A DNA stretch of 7,932 nucleotides from Bacteroidales bacterium (GTDB taxonomy: Bacteria > Bacteroidota > Bacteroidia > Bacteroidales > UBA7960): NCBI GenBank assembly GCA_007128045.1, contig SKYG01000115.1, positions 1 through 7,932 of the forward strand, given 5' to 3'. The notes beneath the pieces are model-generated. The model did no database searches, was not told the origin of the DNA, and saw only the letters and a list, made by a program, of their open reading frames with translations. This document shows positions 1 through 5,860 of this stretch, piece after piece (within the stretch, counting starts at the first letter, position 1; each line of letters opens with the position of its first letter). A program made the position numbers and the translations under genes.

Positions 1-471
1 AGCAGTTATAGAGCCCAATGAGACATACCTTGTGGTGATGAAAACGACTAAAAATGCAACCAGGCATACCAACACGGAACCTGGAAACAGCATAATCACT
101 ATTCCTGTCAGTGTTGCAATTCCTTTACCACCCCTGAAACCAGCAAAGACGGGGAATACATGTCCTGCTAAAGCTGCAAGACCAAGGCCGTATTGATATA
201 CCTTATACCATTCTGCCGCATGAAACATATCCACGACAAATAGTGAAAGGCCTATGGCAGCCATCCCTTTGAGTATATCCGCAAACAGTACCCATAATGC
301 GGTTTTTTTTCCAAGTACCCTAAAAGCATTGGTAGCGCCGGCATTACCACTTCCATGTTCACGCAGGTCGATTCCATACAACCATTTTCCCGCCCATACG
401 GCAGAAGGCACAGAGCCCAGCAAATAGGCCAACACCACCAATCCGGCAAGCATATAAATATTCCAATCCAT
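1..471 (-). CDS. plsY: Glycerol-3-phosphate acyltransferase PlsY (3' end cut off by window edge)
   Basis: PlsY is an integral inner-membrane enzyme that transfers an acyl group from acyl-phosphate (made by PlsX) to glycerol-3-phosphate, giving lysophosphatidic acid, the first step of phospholipid synthesis. The reading frame is open from an ATG at 471 to the left edge, so 157 residues are visible; the family is usually about 200, so the last membrane segments lie outside. Visible signatures are GSVPSA (residues 19-24), GSGNAGATN (40-48), which belongs to the phosphate/substrate-binding loop, and GHVFPVF followed by FRGGKG (103-117). Hydrophobic segments lie at about 4-25, 57-80, 93-110 and 121-146. 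The start is chosen because MDWNIY leads directly into the first membrane helix. It lies 161 bp downstream of prmA on the same strand with a repeat between them, so co-transcription is uncertain. Identification is secure from the motifs. Confidence 0.95.
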   Translation of the reverse strand, partial: MDWNIYMLAGLVVLAYLLGSVPSAVWAGKWLYGIDLREHGSGNAGATNAFRVLGKKTALWVLFADILKGMAAIGLSLFVVDMFHAAEWYKVYQYGLGLAALAGHVFPVFAGFRGGKGIATLTGIVIMLFPGSVLVCLVAFLVVFITTRYVSLGSITA

Positions 472-531
472 AACCAATATTGTTAAACCTCTATTATTGA
501 GCTCACTCTTAAAAGTCTGTTATTTTTGTGT

Positions 532-640
532 CCCGCAGATTTCGCAGATAAACGCAGATATTAACCATTTGATTATCAGCGGAAATGAATCAGCGAAAAT
601 TCGCGTATCCTGTGCTGAGCTTAGTCGAAGTATCAGCGGG
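532..640. repeat. Palindromic intergenic repeat with CGCAGAT / ATCAGCG units
   Basis: The left half carries three CGCAGAT units (534-540, 543-549, 553-559). The right half carries three ATCAGCG units (575-581, 589-595, 632-638), which are near reverse complements of the left units, so the stretch can fold back on itself. The outer arms CCCGCAGAT (532-540) and ATCAGCGGG (632-640) pair at 8 of 9 positions. From memory, CGCAGAT-type units recur between genes in many environmental Bacteroidetes genomes; I have not searched. The right end overlaps the prmA stop codon (633-635). The role is unknown; a transcript-end hairpin for prmA is possible but there is no T-run. Confidence 0.7.
610..630. repeat. 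Short CTGAGC...GTCGAAG repeat nested in the palindromic repeat
   Basis: The 21-bp stretch contains CTGAGCTTAGTCGAAG (615-630), an imperfect palindrome resembling the small CTTCGAC...GCTCAG sequences scattered through many bacterial genomes (from memory). It is flanked by TATC at 606-609 and TATC at 631-634. Removing the stretch plus one TATC restores a simpler right arm with more evenly spaced ATCAGCG units. This suggests a small insertion into the older repeat, but four matching bases could be chance. Confidence 0.45.
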
Positions 641-1490
641 AGCTCTTATTCATTCTGACAGCAACCCAATCCTCTATATATTTTTCGCCAATAAGCCGGA
701 GTCCCAATGCACTGGCGCGGTCAACGATCATATCTTTGTCAGTAGCAAGAAAGCCACTCATAAACAAGTCACCTCCACTGTTAAGGACAGAATAATAGGT
801 GGGAAGGTCTTCCAACAACACATTGCGTGTGATGTTTGCCAGAATCACATCATACGACTCTTCACCCAACAGGGATGCGTCGCCGTGCAGTACGCTGATA
901 ATTTCCGGGAAACCGTTTCTCTGTACATTATCATATGAATTTTCCCAGGCAAAAACATAGTTGTCGATGGCCGTAACGCTGCGAGCCCCCTTTTTAGCGG
1001 CAAAGATGGCCAGCACACCCGTGCCACAGCCCATATCCAGTACCGACAGCTCTCTGAGGTCACACTCAAGCATCCACTCTATAACCAGGCGGGTGGTTTC
1101 ATGGTGCCCGGTGCCAAAAGACATCTTCGGTTCTATGATGATCTCAAATTCAGCCTTAGGATCCATAGCATGAAATGGCGCTCTGATAAGCACCCTGTCT
1201 TTGATCCAGACAGCTTGAAAATGCCGTTCCCATTCCTGATTCCAGTTAATACCCTTGATATCAGACAAATGTACTGCGACAATTGGGTTGGCTTGGGCAG
1301 CAGGAAGCCTGATTGCATCTTCAAACTGTTTGTCATTAAAAACAGATTCAAGCACATAGGCCTTTAACCCATCATAGGTTTCCTCGAAACTGTCAAAGCC
1401 AATGTCTGCCAGTTGAGCAATCAGAATCTCCCTCCACGGCTCCAGAGGATCAAGCTTGCAGGTAAGCTCAATATAATCCATCGATCCCAT
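633..1490 (-). CDS. prmA: Ribosomal protein L11 methyltransferase PrmA
   Basis: PrmA is a cytosolic SAM-dependent enzyme that methylates lysine side chains and the N-terminus of ribosomal protein L11. The 285-residue protein has the small N-terminal substrate-recognition domain (about 1-95), then a class I methyltransferase domain. Visible motifs are SFGTGHHETT (124-133), the SAM-binding VLDMGCGTGVLAI (150-162), acidic D176 at the end of the next strand, and ANITRNVLL (218-226) in the catalytic-loop position. Its ATG directly abuts the tpiA TAG stop (TAGATG), which suggests translational coupling. The in-frame ATG at 1481 (MDYIEL) matches the usual family N-terminus better and is an equally plausible start. 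The last residues (SSR) and the stop are encoded inside an intergenic repeat, so the tail is probably not conserved. Length is normal for the family. Confidence 0.95.
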   Translation of the reverse strand: MGSMDYIELTCKLDPLEPWREILIAQLADIGFDSFEETYDGLKAYVLESVFNDKQFEDAIRLPAAQANPIVAVHLSDIKGINWNQEWERHFQAVWIKDRVLIRAPFHAMDPKAEFEIIIEPKMSFGTGHHETTRLVIEWMLECDLRELSVLDMGCGTGVLAIFAAKKGARSVTAIDNYVFAWENSYDNVQRNGFPEIISVLHGDASLLGEESYDVILANITRNVLLEDLPTYYSVLNSGGDLFMSGFLATDKDMIVDRASALGLRLIGEKYIEDWVAVRMNKSSR

Positions 1491-2264
1491 CTACAAAGCT
1501 TCTATGATTTGTAGAAAGTCATGTGCTTTCAGCGAAGCACCTCCTATCAATCCGCCATCAACATCCGGGTTGGAGAATAATTCTTTGGCGTTCTTGGCGT
1601 TACAACTACCACCGTAAAGAATTGTCAGGTTCTCGGCAACCTCTTCGCTATATTGCTCTTTTACCAACCCCCTGATAAAAGCATGCATCTCCTGAGCCTG
1701 CTCTGGTGATGCTGTCACACCTGTTCCAATAGCCCAAACCGGCTCATAGGCAATCACTACATGACGGAATGCCACTTCTTCAAGCCAAAACAAGCCATTA
1801 ACAAGTTGTGACTTGACTACTTCAAAGTGGTTATTGGCCTCACGTTCAGGCAGCAACTCTCCACAGCAAAACACAGGAGTAAGGTCATTCTCCATGGCAG
1901 CTTTTGTCTTTTTGGCAAGCAACTCATCGTCTTCACCGAAATAGGACCTGCGTTCAGAATGTCCTATTAGTGTGTGGGTAGCGCCCACTGATTTAATCAT
2001 AGATGCAGCTATCTCTCCGGTATACGCACCTTTTCCCTCCTGATGACAGTTCTGGGCACCTGCATGAATGCCGACAAATTCACGGCATATCTCAACAACC
2101 TCCGGCAAAAACAAATACGGAGGAAAGAGGACTACCTCTTTTCCCTTGCCAAGACCCAGGTCAGCACGTGTTGCCAAATCATTGCAAACGCTTCTGGCAA
2201 GCTCCCTTGCAGAACCAATTTCCATGTTCATTTTCCAATTTCCAGCTACGATTCTTTTTCTCAT
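1491..2264 (-). CDS. tpiA: Triosephosphate isomerase
   Basis: This cytosolic TIM-barrel enzyme interconverts dihydroxyacetone phosphate and glyceraldehyde-3-phosphate in glycolysis and gluconeogenesis. The catalytic set is complete. Numbered from the start used here (257 residues), these are AGNWKMN with N9 and K11, GHSERR with electrophile H102, AYEPVWAIGTG with base E174 followed by flexible loop 6, and the phosphate-binding GGS at 218-220 and GG pairs at 237-242. A second in-frame ATG six bases upstream (2270) would add Met-Ile; I prefer 2264 because MRKRIVAGNWKMN is the usual beginning in this group. The gene follows the permease across an 86-bp (to 2270) repeat-bearing gap and abuts prmA. 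No clear promoter was seen in that gap, so it probably depends on the upstream DUF1599 transcript. Confidence 0.97.
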   Translation of the reverse strand: MRKRIVAGNWKMNMEIGSARELARSVCNDLATRADLGLGKGKEVVLFPPYLFLPEVVEICREFVGIHAGAQNCHQEGKGAYTGEIAASMIKSVGATHTLIGHSERRSYFGEDDELLAKKTKAAMENDLTPVFCCGELLPEREANNHFEVVKSQLVNGLFWLEEVAFRHVVIAYEPVWAIGTGVTASPEQAQEMHAFIRGLVKEQYSEEVAENLTILYGGSCNAKNAKELFSNPDVDGGLIGGASLKAHDFLQIIEAL

Positions 2265-2293
2265 AATCATTTGGTATTTTTTGTTAGTAAATT

Positions 2294-2351
2294 AAACCTT
2301 AAACCTTAAACTGACCTTCGACCTTCGACCTTCGACCTTCGACCTTCGACC
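2294..2351. repeat. Two-part heptanucleotide tandem repeat between the permease gene and tpiA
   Basis: Two perfect AAACCTT units (2294-2307) and a partial AAACT are followed by five perfect GACCTTC units (2313-2347) and a final GACC (2348-2351). Every unit is seven bases long. The block fills most of the gap, ending five bases from the permease stop codon. A degenerate version in the same order and orientation follows miaA (5820-5860). Such a perfect tandem array is likely to vary in copy number by replication slippage. No protein-coding or promoter role is evident. Confidence 0.9.
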
Positions 2352-2356
2352 GTATC

Positions 2357-3433
2357 TCACTGCACCCGAACCCTTGGGTCAAGGTAACCATAAATTATGT
2401 CAACGACAATATTAAGTAAAACCAGCAACACTGATATAGTCATGACAGCTCCCATTATAACTGGGAAATCATAATATTCCAAAGCTTCAACAATTACAAC
2501 ACCTATCCCTTTCCAGTCGAAAACAAATTCAACGAATACGGCTCCTGCCAACAGTGAGGCGAACCATCCTGAAACAGCTGTTACGACAGGATTCAATGCA
2601 TTCTTAAGTGCATGTTTGGTAATAACCCTGGATACCGACAGGCCTTTTGCGCGGGCGGTCCTGATAAAATCGAGTGCCATCACCTGACGAAGCGAACTTC
2701 TGGTGAGCTCAGTAACAACGGCCAAAGGGCGTATGCCAAGCGTGATAGCCGGAAGTATAATATTTTTTAATGCCAGGTATTCACCCCTGCCAAAATCATC
2801 TACTTCATATAAGCTTCCGGTCATATTCAAACCAGTAACATCTGCCAGTACGAAGGCAAACAACCATGCAAACAGAATGGCGGCAAAAAAGGAAGGTAAC
2901 GACATACCAAACACCGAAAAGACAAGTGTAAGGCGTGTCACCACAATGTTATTCTTCCAGGCGGTGATCACACCCAACAATACGCCCATAAACAAAGCAA
3001 ATACGATTGACACTGAGGCAAGTAACATGGTATTCGGTAAGGCAACGGCAAGAATGGAAGCAACCGTGCGGTTACTTTGGTAGGATCTTCGAAGGTATGG
3101 ATACTTCAACACCATACCAATACCACCGCCAGCTACCAGAACAACAGCAGAATATTTGGTGTCGTCAAGGTAAAATAAACTATTCTGATCATTTGTCTTG
3201 TGAACAGAAAGCGGTGACAGGTCATTCAGGTAATTCAGGTATTGCACTGCAACTGGCCTGTTGAGTCCAAGCTCTTGCTGAATGGCCTCCACTGATGATA
3301 TGTCGGCTCTCTGTCCCAGCATCATCCTGGCAGGGTCGCCGGGAAGTACGGTAAACAGAAAAAATATTACCGTAACAACCCCAAACAGTACCCATAGACC
3401 ATACCACAACCTCTTTACAATAAACTGTATCAT
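2357..3433 (-). CDS. DppB-type ABC transporter permease, stand-alone
   Basis: This is an inner-membrane permease subunit of the peptide/nickel (Dpp/Opp) ABC importer class. The 358-residue protein has the classic N-terminal helix (about 9-30) followed by LPGDPA (30-35), a periplasmic segment with a longer than usual stretch to about 120, then hydrophobic segments near 123-158, 163-197, 226-243, 284-304 and 325-350. The EAA cytoplasmic loop that contacts the ATPase is clear: FIRTARAKGLS (256-266) and KHALKNALNP (273-282). It ends with the family-typical YGYLDPRVR. The gene starts 9 bp after the DUF1599 stop, so the two are probably co-transcribed. No DppC permease, ATPase or binding protein is next to it, so the substrate cannot be told. 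It may work with partners elsewhere in the genome. Confidence 0.9.
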   Translation of the reverse strand: MIQFIVKRLWYGLWVLFGVVTVIFFLFTVLPGDPARMMLGQRADISSVEAIQQELGLNRPVAVQYLNYLNDLSPLSVHKTNDQNSLFYLDDTKYSAVVLVAGGGIGMVLKYPYLRRSYQSNRTVASILAVALPNTMLLASVSIVFALFMGVLLGVITAWKNNIVVTRLTLVFSVFGMSLPSFFAAILFAWLFAFVLADVTGLNMTGSLYEVDDFGRGEYLALKNIILPAITLGIRPLAVVTELTRSSLRQVMALDFIRTARAKGLSVSRVITKHALKNALNPVVTAVSGWFASLLAGAVFVEFVFDWKGIGVVIVEALEYYDFPVIMGAVMTISVLLVLLNIVVDIIYGYLDPRVRVQ

Positions 3434-3442
3434 TGCTGATAA

Positions 3443-3994
3443 CTATTTCACCAATTCTAATTTAATGAGTGCAAAAACCGCATAATTGATGATATCGTAA
3501 TAGTTTGCGTCGATACCTTCCGATGCAAACGTAACTCCCTTATTATCTTCAATTTGCTTTATTCGCAGCAACTTCATCAAAATAATATCTGTTAATGACG
3601 ACACCCGCATTTCGCGCCATGCTTCTGAGTAGTCGTGGTTTTTATCATGCATCAGCGACCTGGCTTTTTCGTAAAACGAAGTATAAATATCCAGAGCATC
3701 ACCACTATTTAAATCGGCATGATCGCTATGCCCCCTGTCTAGTTGCACCAAGCCCATGATGGCATAATTCACAATCCCAACAAACTCAGAGGAGATCCCT
3801 TCATTTATTTTTTGTGTACCTTTGTCTTGTAATGACCGTATTCGTTGTGCCTTTATATAGATTTGATCTGTAATTGATGATGGACGGAGGATCCGCCATG
3901 CGGTTCCATAGTCCTTCATTTTTTTACTAAAGACCTCAAGACAAATGGTTTTGATCTTGTCGAATTGCTGGTCTGTTTTAGAGATAGATCCCAT
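3443..3994 (-). CDS. DUF1599 protein with two tandem domain copies
   Basis: The 183-residue soluble protein matches the DUF1599 family (Pfam has renamed it a nucleotide-modification-associated domain; recalled, not searched). Its molecular function is not established. Two halves are clearly homologous. Copy 1 runs DYGTAWR (28-34), SSITDQI (39-45), RIRSLQD (51-57), EGISSEF (65-71), NYAIMGL (76-82). Copy 2 runs DYSEAWR (121-127), SSLTDII (132-138), RIKQIED (144-150), EGIDANY (159-165), NYAVFAL (170-176). The copies are offset by 93-94 residues. The all-helical pattern with conserved acidic residues recalls MazG-like nucleotide pyrophosphohydrolases, but that is inference. The gene leads the minus-strand run and is divergent from folP across 31 bp. 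It has no signal peptide or membrane segment. Confidence 0.85.
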   Translation of the reverse strand: MGSISKTDQQFDKIKTICLEVFSKKMKDYGTAWRILRPSSITDQIYIKAQRIRSLQDKGTQKINEGISSEFVGIVNYAIMGLVQLDRGHSDHADLNSGDALDIYTSFYEKARSLMHDKNHDYSEAWREMRVSSLTDIILMKLLRIKQIEDNKGVTFASEGIDANYYDIINYAVFALIKLELVK

Positions 3995-4025
3995 TACAAT
4001 GGTTTAATTAGTATAGATAATAACG

Positions 4026-4892
4026 ATGGCGAAAGATACATTTTTTTGCCCAAAGCTCAGTCTTAAATGCCGTGGCAAAATTATAAATTTATCCACACCT
4101 AAGGTAATGGGTGTTTTAAATATTACACCAGATTCTTTTTATGACGGCGGCAAGCATCAGCAAATCAAACAGGTTCTGAAGCACACAGGTCATATGCTTG
4201 ATGACGGCGCTGACATGATCGATATCGGAGCTGCATCATCCAGACCTGGCGCTGATCTGATTACAGCAAGAGACGAACAAAAAAGGTTGCTTCCCGCGCT
4301 AAAAGCGCTGGTAAAAGAATATCCGGAGGCCATCTGGTCTATAGACACATATAATTCAGATACGGCACAAAAGGCCTTTGACGAGGGAGCACATATTATC
4401 AATGATATCTCGGCCGGCAGCATAGATATCGACATGTTCCCGACAATTGCCAGGCTTAAGGCCCCCTATATTATGATGCATATGCAAGGAACACCCGCCA
4501 CCATGCAAAAGAACCCTGTTTACACTGATCTGATGCAGGAAGTGATTCGCTATTTCTCTGAACGGGTTGCACGGTTAAAACAACATGACGTAAACGATAT
4601 CATCATCGACCCTGGATTTGGATTCGGAAAAAGCCTTGAGCATAACTTCCACCTGCTGAGAAACCTAAGTTTCCTGAAACTCTTTGAACTGCCTATTCTA
4701 GTTGGTTTATCAAGAAAATCAATGATCAATAAAACCTTGCATAGCAGTCCGGAGAATGCCCTTAACGGGACTACAGTGCTCAACACCCTTGCGCTTCAAC
4801 ATGGAGCAAGTATTCTGAGGGTTCATGATGTAAAGGAAGCCAAAGAAGCAATCAAATTGTTTTTGGCATACAACAACTGTAATTCTTACTAA
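4026..4892 (+). CDS. folP: Dihydropteroate synthase
   Basis: FolP condenses 4-aminobenzoate with dihydropterin pyrophosphate to dihydropteroate in cytosolic folate synthesis and is the sulfonamide target. The 288-residue TIM barrel shows all family blocks: MGVLNITPDSF (28-38), DIGAASSRPGA (66-76, family form usually GGxSTRPGA), SIDT (105-108, pterin-contacting Asp), NDISAG (126-131), MHMQGTP (151-157), DPGFGFGK (195-202), LVGLSRKS (225-232) and RVHDV (265-269). Length is normal. The ATG at 4026 is the first Met of the frame, and the N-terminal 20 residues precede the barrel as in relatives. There is no Shine-Dalgarno sequence. The stop lies 11 bp before cdaA, so the two form an operon. This folP-cdaA pairing is one I remember from Bacteroidetes genomes. 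Confidence 0.97.
   Translation: MAKDTFFCPKLSLKCRGKIINLSTPKVMGVLNITPDSFYDGGKHQQIKQVLKHTGHMLDDGADMIDIGAASSRPGADLITARDEQKRLLPALKALVKEYPEAIWSIDTYNSDTAQKAFDEGAHIINDISAGSIDIDMFPTIARLKAPYIMMHMQGTPATMQKNPVYTDLMQEVIRYFSERVARLKQHDVNDIIIDPGFGFGKSLEHNFHLLRNLSFLKLFELPILVGLSRKSMINKTLHSSPENALNGTTVLNTLALQHGASILRVHDVKEAKEAIKLFLAYNNCNSY
4076..4083 (-). promoter_or_regulatory. Possible -7 promoter element for the DUF1599-to-prmA run
   Basis: Read on the minus strand the eight bases are TAATTTTG, an exact match to the Bacteroidetes primary-sigma -7 consensus TAnnTTTG. They lie 82 bases upstream of the DUF1599 ATG, inside the folP coding region, which would be needed because the divergent gap is only 31 bp. No good TTG-type -33 element is seen at the expected spacing, so this may be a chance match. 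Confidence 0.2.
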
Positions 4893-4903
4893 GCTAATCG
4901 GTT

Positions 4904-5689
4904 ATGAACGCGCTATTCATTCAAATACGCTTGCTGGATGTGATTGATGTGCTGCTGGTTGCAGTACTCCTTTATCAACTCTACAAGCTCATTAAAGGAA
5001 CAGGCGCCATCAATATCTTTTTGGGCCTGCTGTCGTTGTACCTGCTGTGGTGGCTGGTAAGGATATTTGAGATGGATCTTCTGTCGGCCATTCTGGGTCA
5101 GTTTGTGAGTGTAGGTGTGCTGGCACTCATCGTTGTGTTTCAACCTGAGATACGAAAATTTCTTCTTATTCTTGGTACAAGGAGTTTTATGAACAGAGGT
5201 TCAAAGATGTTTGCAAACATATTATGGAATTTCCGGCAGGAAGAAACCCTTAATATATCTGCCATAGTGAATGCATGTGAGTACTTTTCAGAGAACCGGA
5301 CCGGGGCATTAATTGTTATCTCCAGACAGAACGAACTCGATAATTTTGTAGATACAGGTCAAAGAATTGACGCTTTAATATCAGAGCATTTGCTGGAAAC
5401 AATTTTTTACAAGAACAGCCCCTTACACGATGGAGCAGTGATCATCTCCGGAAATAAAATTGTTGCAGCACGGTGTGTACTGCCCGTTACTGACAAGAAG
5501 TTATTTCCCGCCACGCTCGGACTAAGACACAGGGCAGCAGCAGGGATTTCCGAGCATTCTGACGCAATTGCCCTCATCGTTAGCGAACAATCCGGAAGAA
5601 TATCGTGGGCCAAAGAAGGAAAAATAACCAGAAATGTCAGGCCAGTGCAACTCAAAGAAATGCTGGCACGAGAGTTTGTGGCAGACTAA
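4904..5689 (+). CDS. cdaA: Membrane diadenylate cyclase CdaA
   Basis: CdaA makes the second messenger cyclic di-AMP from two ATP molecules. The 261-residue protein has three N-terminal membrane helices (about 10-31, 34-53, 61-80), a QPEIRKFL turn (80-87) leading to the cytoplasmic side, a linker, and the DisA_N (DAC) domain from about 110. The cyclase motifs are intact: GALIVIS (134-140), NSPLHDGAVII (171-181) with the catalytic DGA at 176-178, and GLRHRAA (206-212) with the ATP-binding RHR at 208-210. The enzyme is therefore predicted active. In Firmicutes cdaA sits with cdaR and glmM; here neither is present and the gene follows folP by 11 bp, so expression probably tracks folP. There is no obvious ribosome binding site, as is common in this phylum. 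The gene symbol dacA is a synonym. Confidence 0.96.
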   Translation: MNALFIQIRLLDVIDVLLVAVLLYQLYKLIKGTGAINIFLGLLSLYLLWWLVRIFEMDLLSAILGQFVSVGVLALIVVFQPEIRKFLLILGTRSFMNRGSKMFANILWNFRQEETLNISAIVNACEYFSENRTGALIVISRQNELDNFVDTGQRIDALISEHLLETIFYKNSPLHDGAVIISGNKIVAARCVLPVTDKKLFPATLGLRHRAAAGISEHSDAIALIVSEQSGRISWAKEGKITRNVRPVQLKEMLAREFVAD

Positions 5690-5705
5690 GGGTTACAGAT
5701 TTTGA

Positions 5706-5813
5706 TTAACCACAGAGGAACGCGGGGTGATTCGCGGAGAAACGCAGAGGACAGGTCAAGCCCTGTCAATACGGCGCAACTCTGTGCATCACTCAGCGGA
5801 ACTCTGCGGTTAA
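5706..5813. repeat. 108-bp imperfect foldback repeat between convergent cdaA and miaA
   Basis: The ends TTAACCACAGAG (5706-5717) and CTCTGCGGTTAA (5802-5813) are inverted copies with one mismatch. Continuing inwards, about 25 of the first 34 positions pair. The centre holds a perfect 6-bp hairpin, GACAGG (5750-5755) and CCTGTC (5762-5767), around a 6-base loop. Units such as CACAGAG, CGCGGAG and CGCAGAG repeat along it. From memory, this style of intergenic repeat is widespread in environmental bacterial genomes. Lying between converging genes it could act as a two-way transcript end, but no T-run follows the hairpin. A non-autonomous (MITE-like) origin is possible; flanking target duplications are not evident. 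Confidence 0.75.
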
Positions 5814-5819
5814 CTTCTT

Positions 5820-5860
5820 AAACCTTAAACTTTAAACTTTAAACCGACTTTCCGACCTTC
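5820..5860. repeat. Degenerate two-part heptanucleotide repeat overlapping the miaA 3' end
   Basis: One AAACCTT (5820-5826), two AAACTTT (5827-5840) and a partial AAACC (5841-5845) are followed by GACTTTC (5846-5852), one C, and GACCTTC (5854-5860). The order and orientation copy the array at 2294-2351. The GACCTTC-like part and the miaA stop codon (5839-5841) lie inside the repeat, so the final MiaA residues KVGKSV are encoded by it. Confidence 0.75.

Noticed and set aside
252..449. Minus-strand open frame of 65 codons
   Set aside because: It is an out-of-frame reading of plsY; the real PlsY frame runs from 471 to the window edge with all family motifs.
585..938. Plus-strand open frame of 117 codons
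   Set aside because: It runs opposite prmA, whose motifs are unmistakable, and its translation has no recognisable domain.
2003..2309. Several overlapping plus-strand frames opposite tpiA
   Set aside because: They are shadows of tpiA, which has its full catalytic set on the minus strand.
2294..2351. CRISPR-like array
   Set aside because: The units are seven bases long with no spacers and no cas genes nearby.
3858..3865. TAGATTTG as the folP promoter
   Set aside because: It matches TAnnTTTG but lies 160 bp upstream inside DUF1599 with no suitable -33 element; kept only as a possibility in the divergent-gap finding.
5750..5767. Rho-independent terminator at the GACAGG/CCTGTC hairpin
   Set aside because: The stem is short and no run of T follows on either strand.
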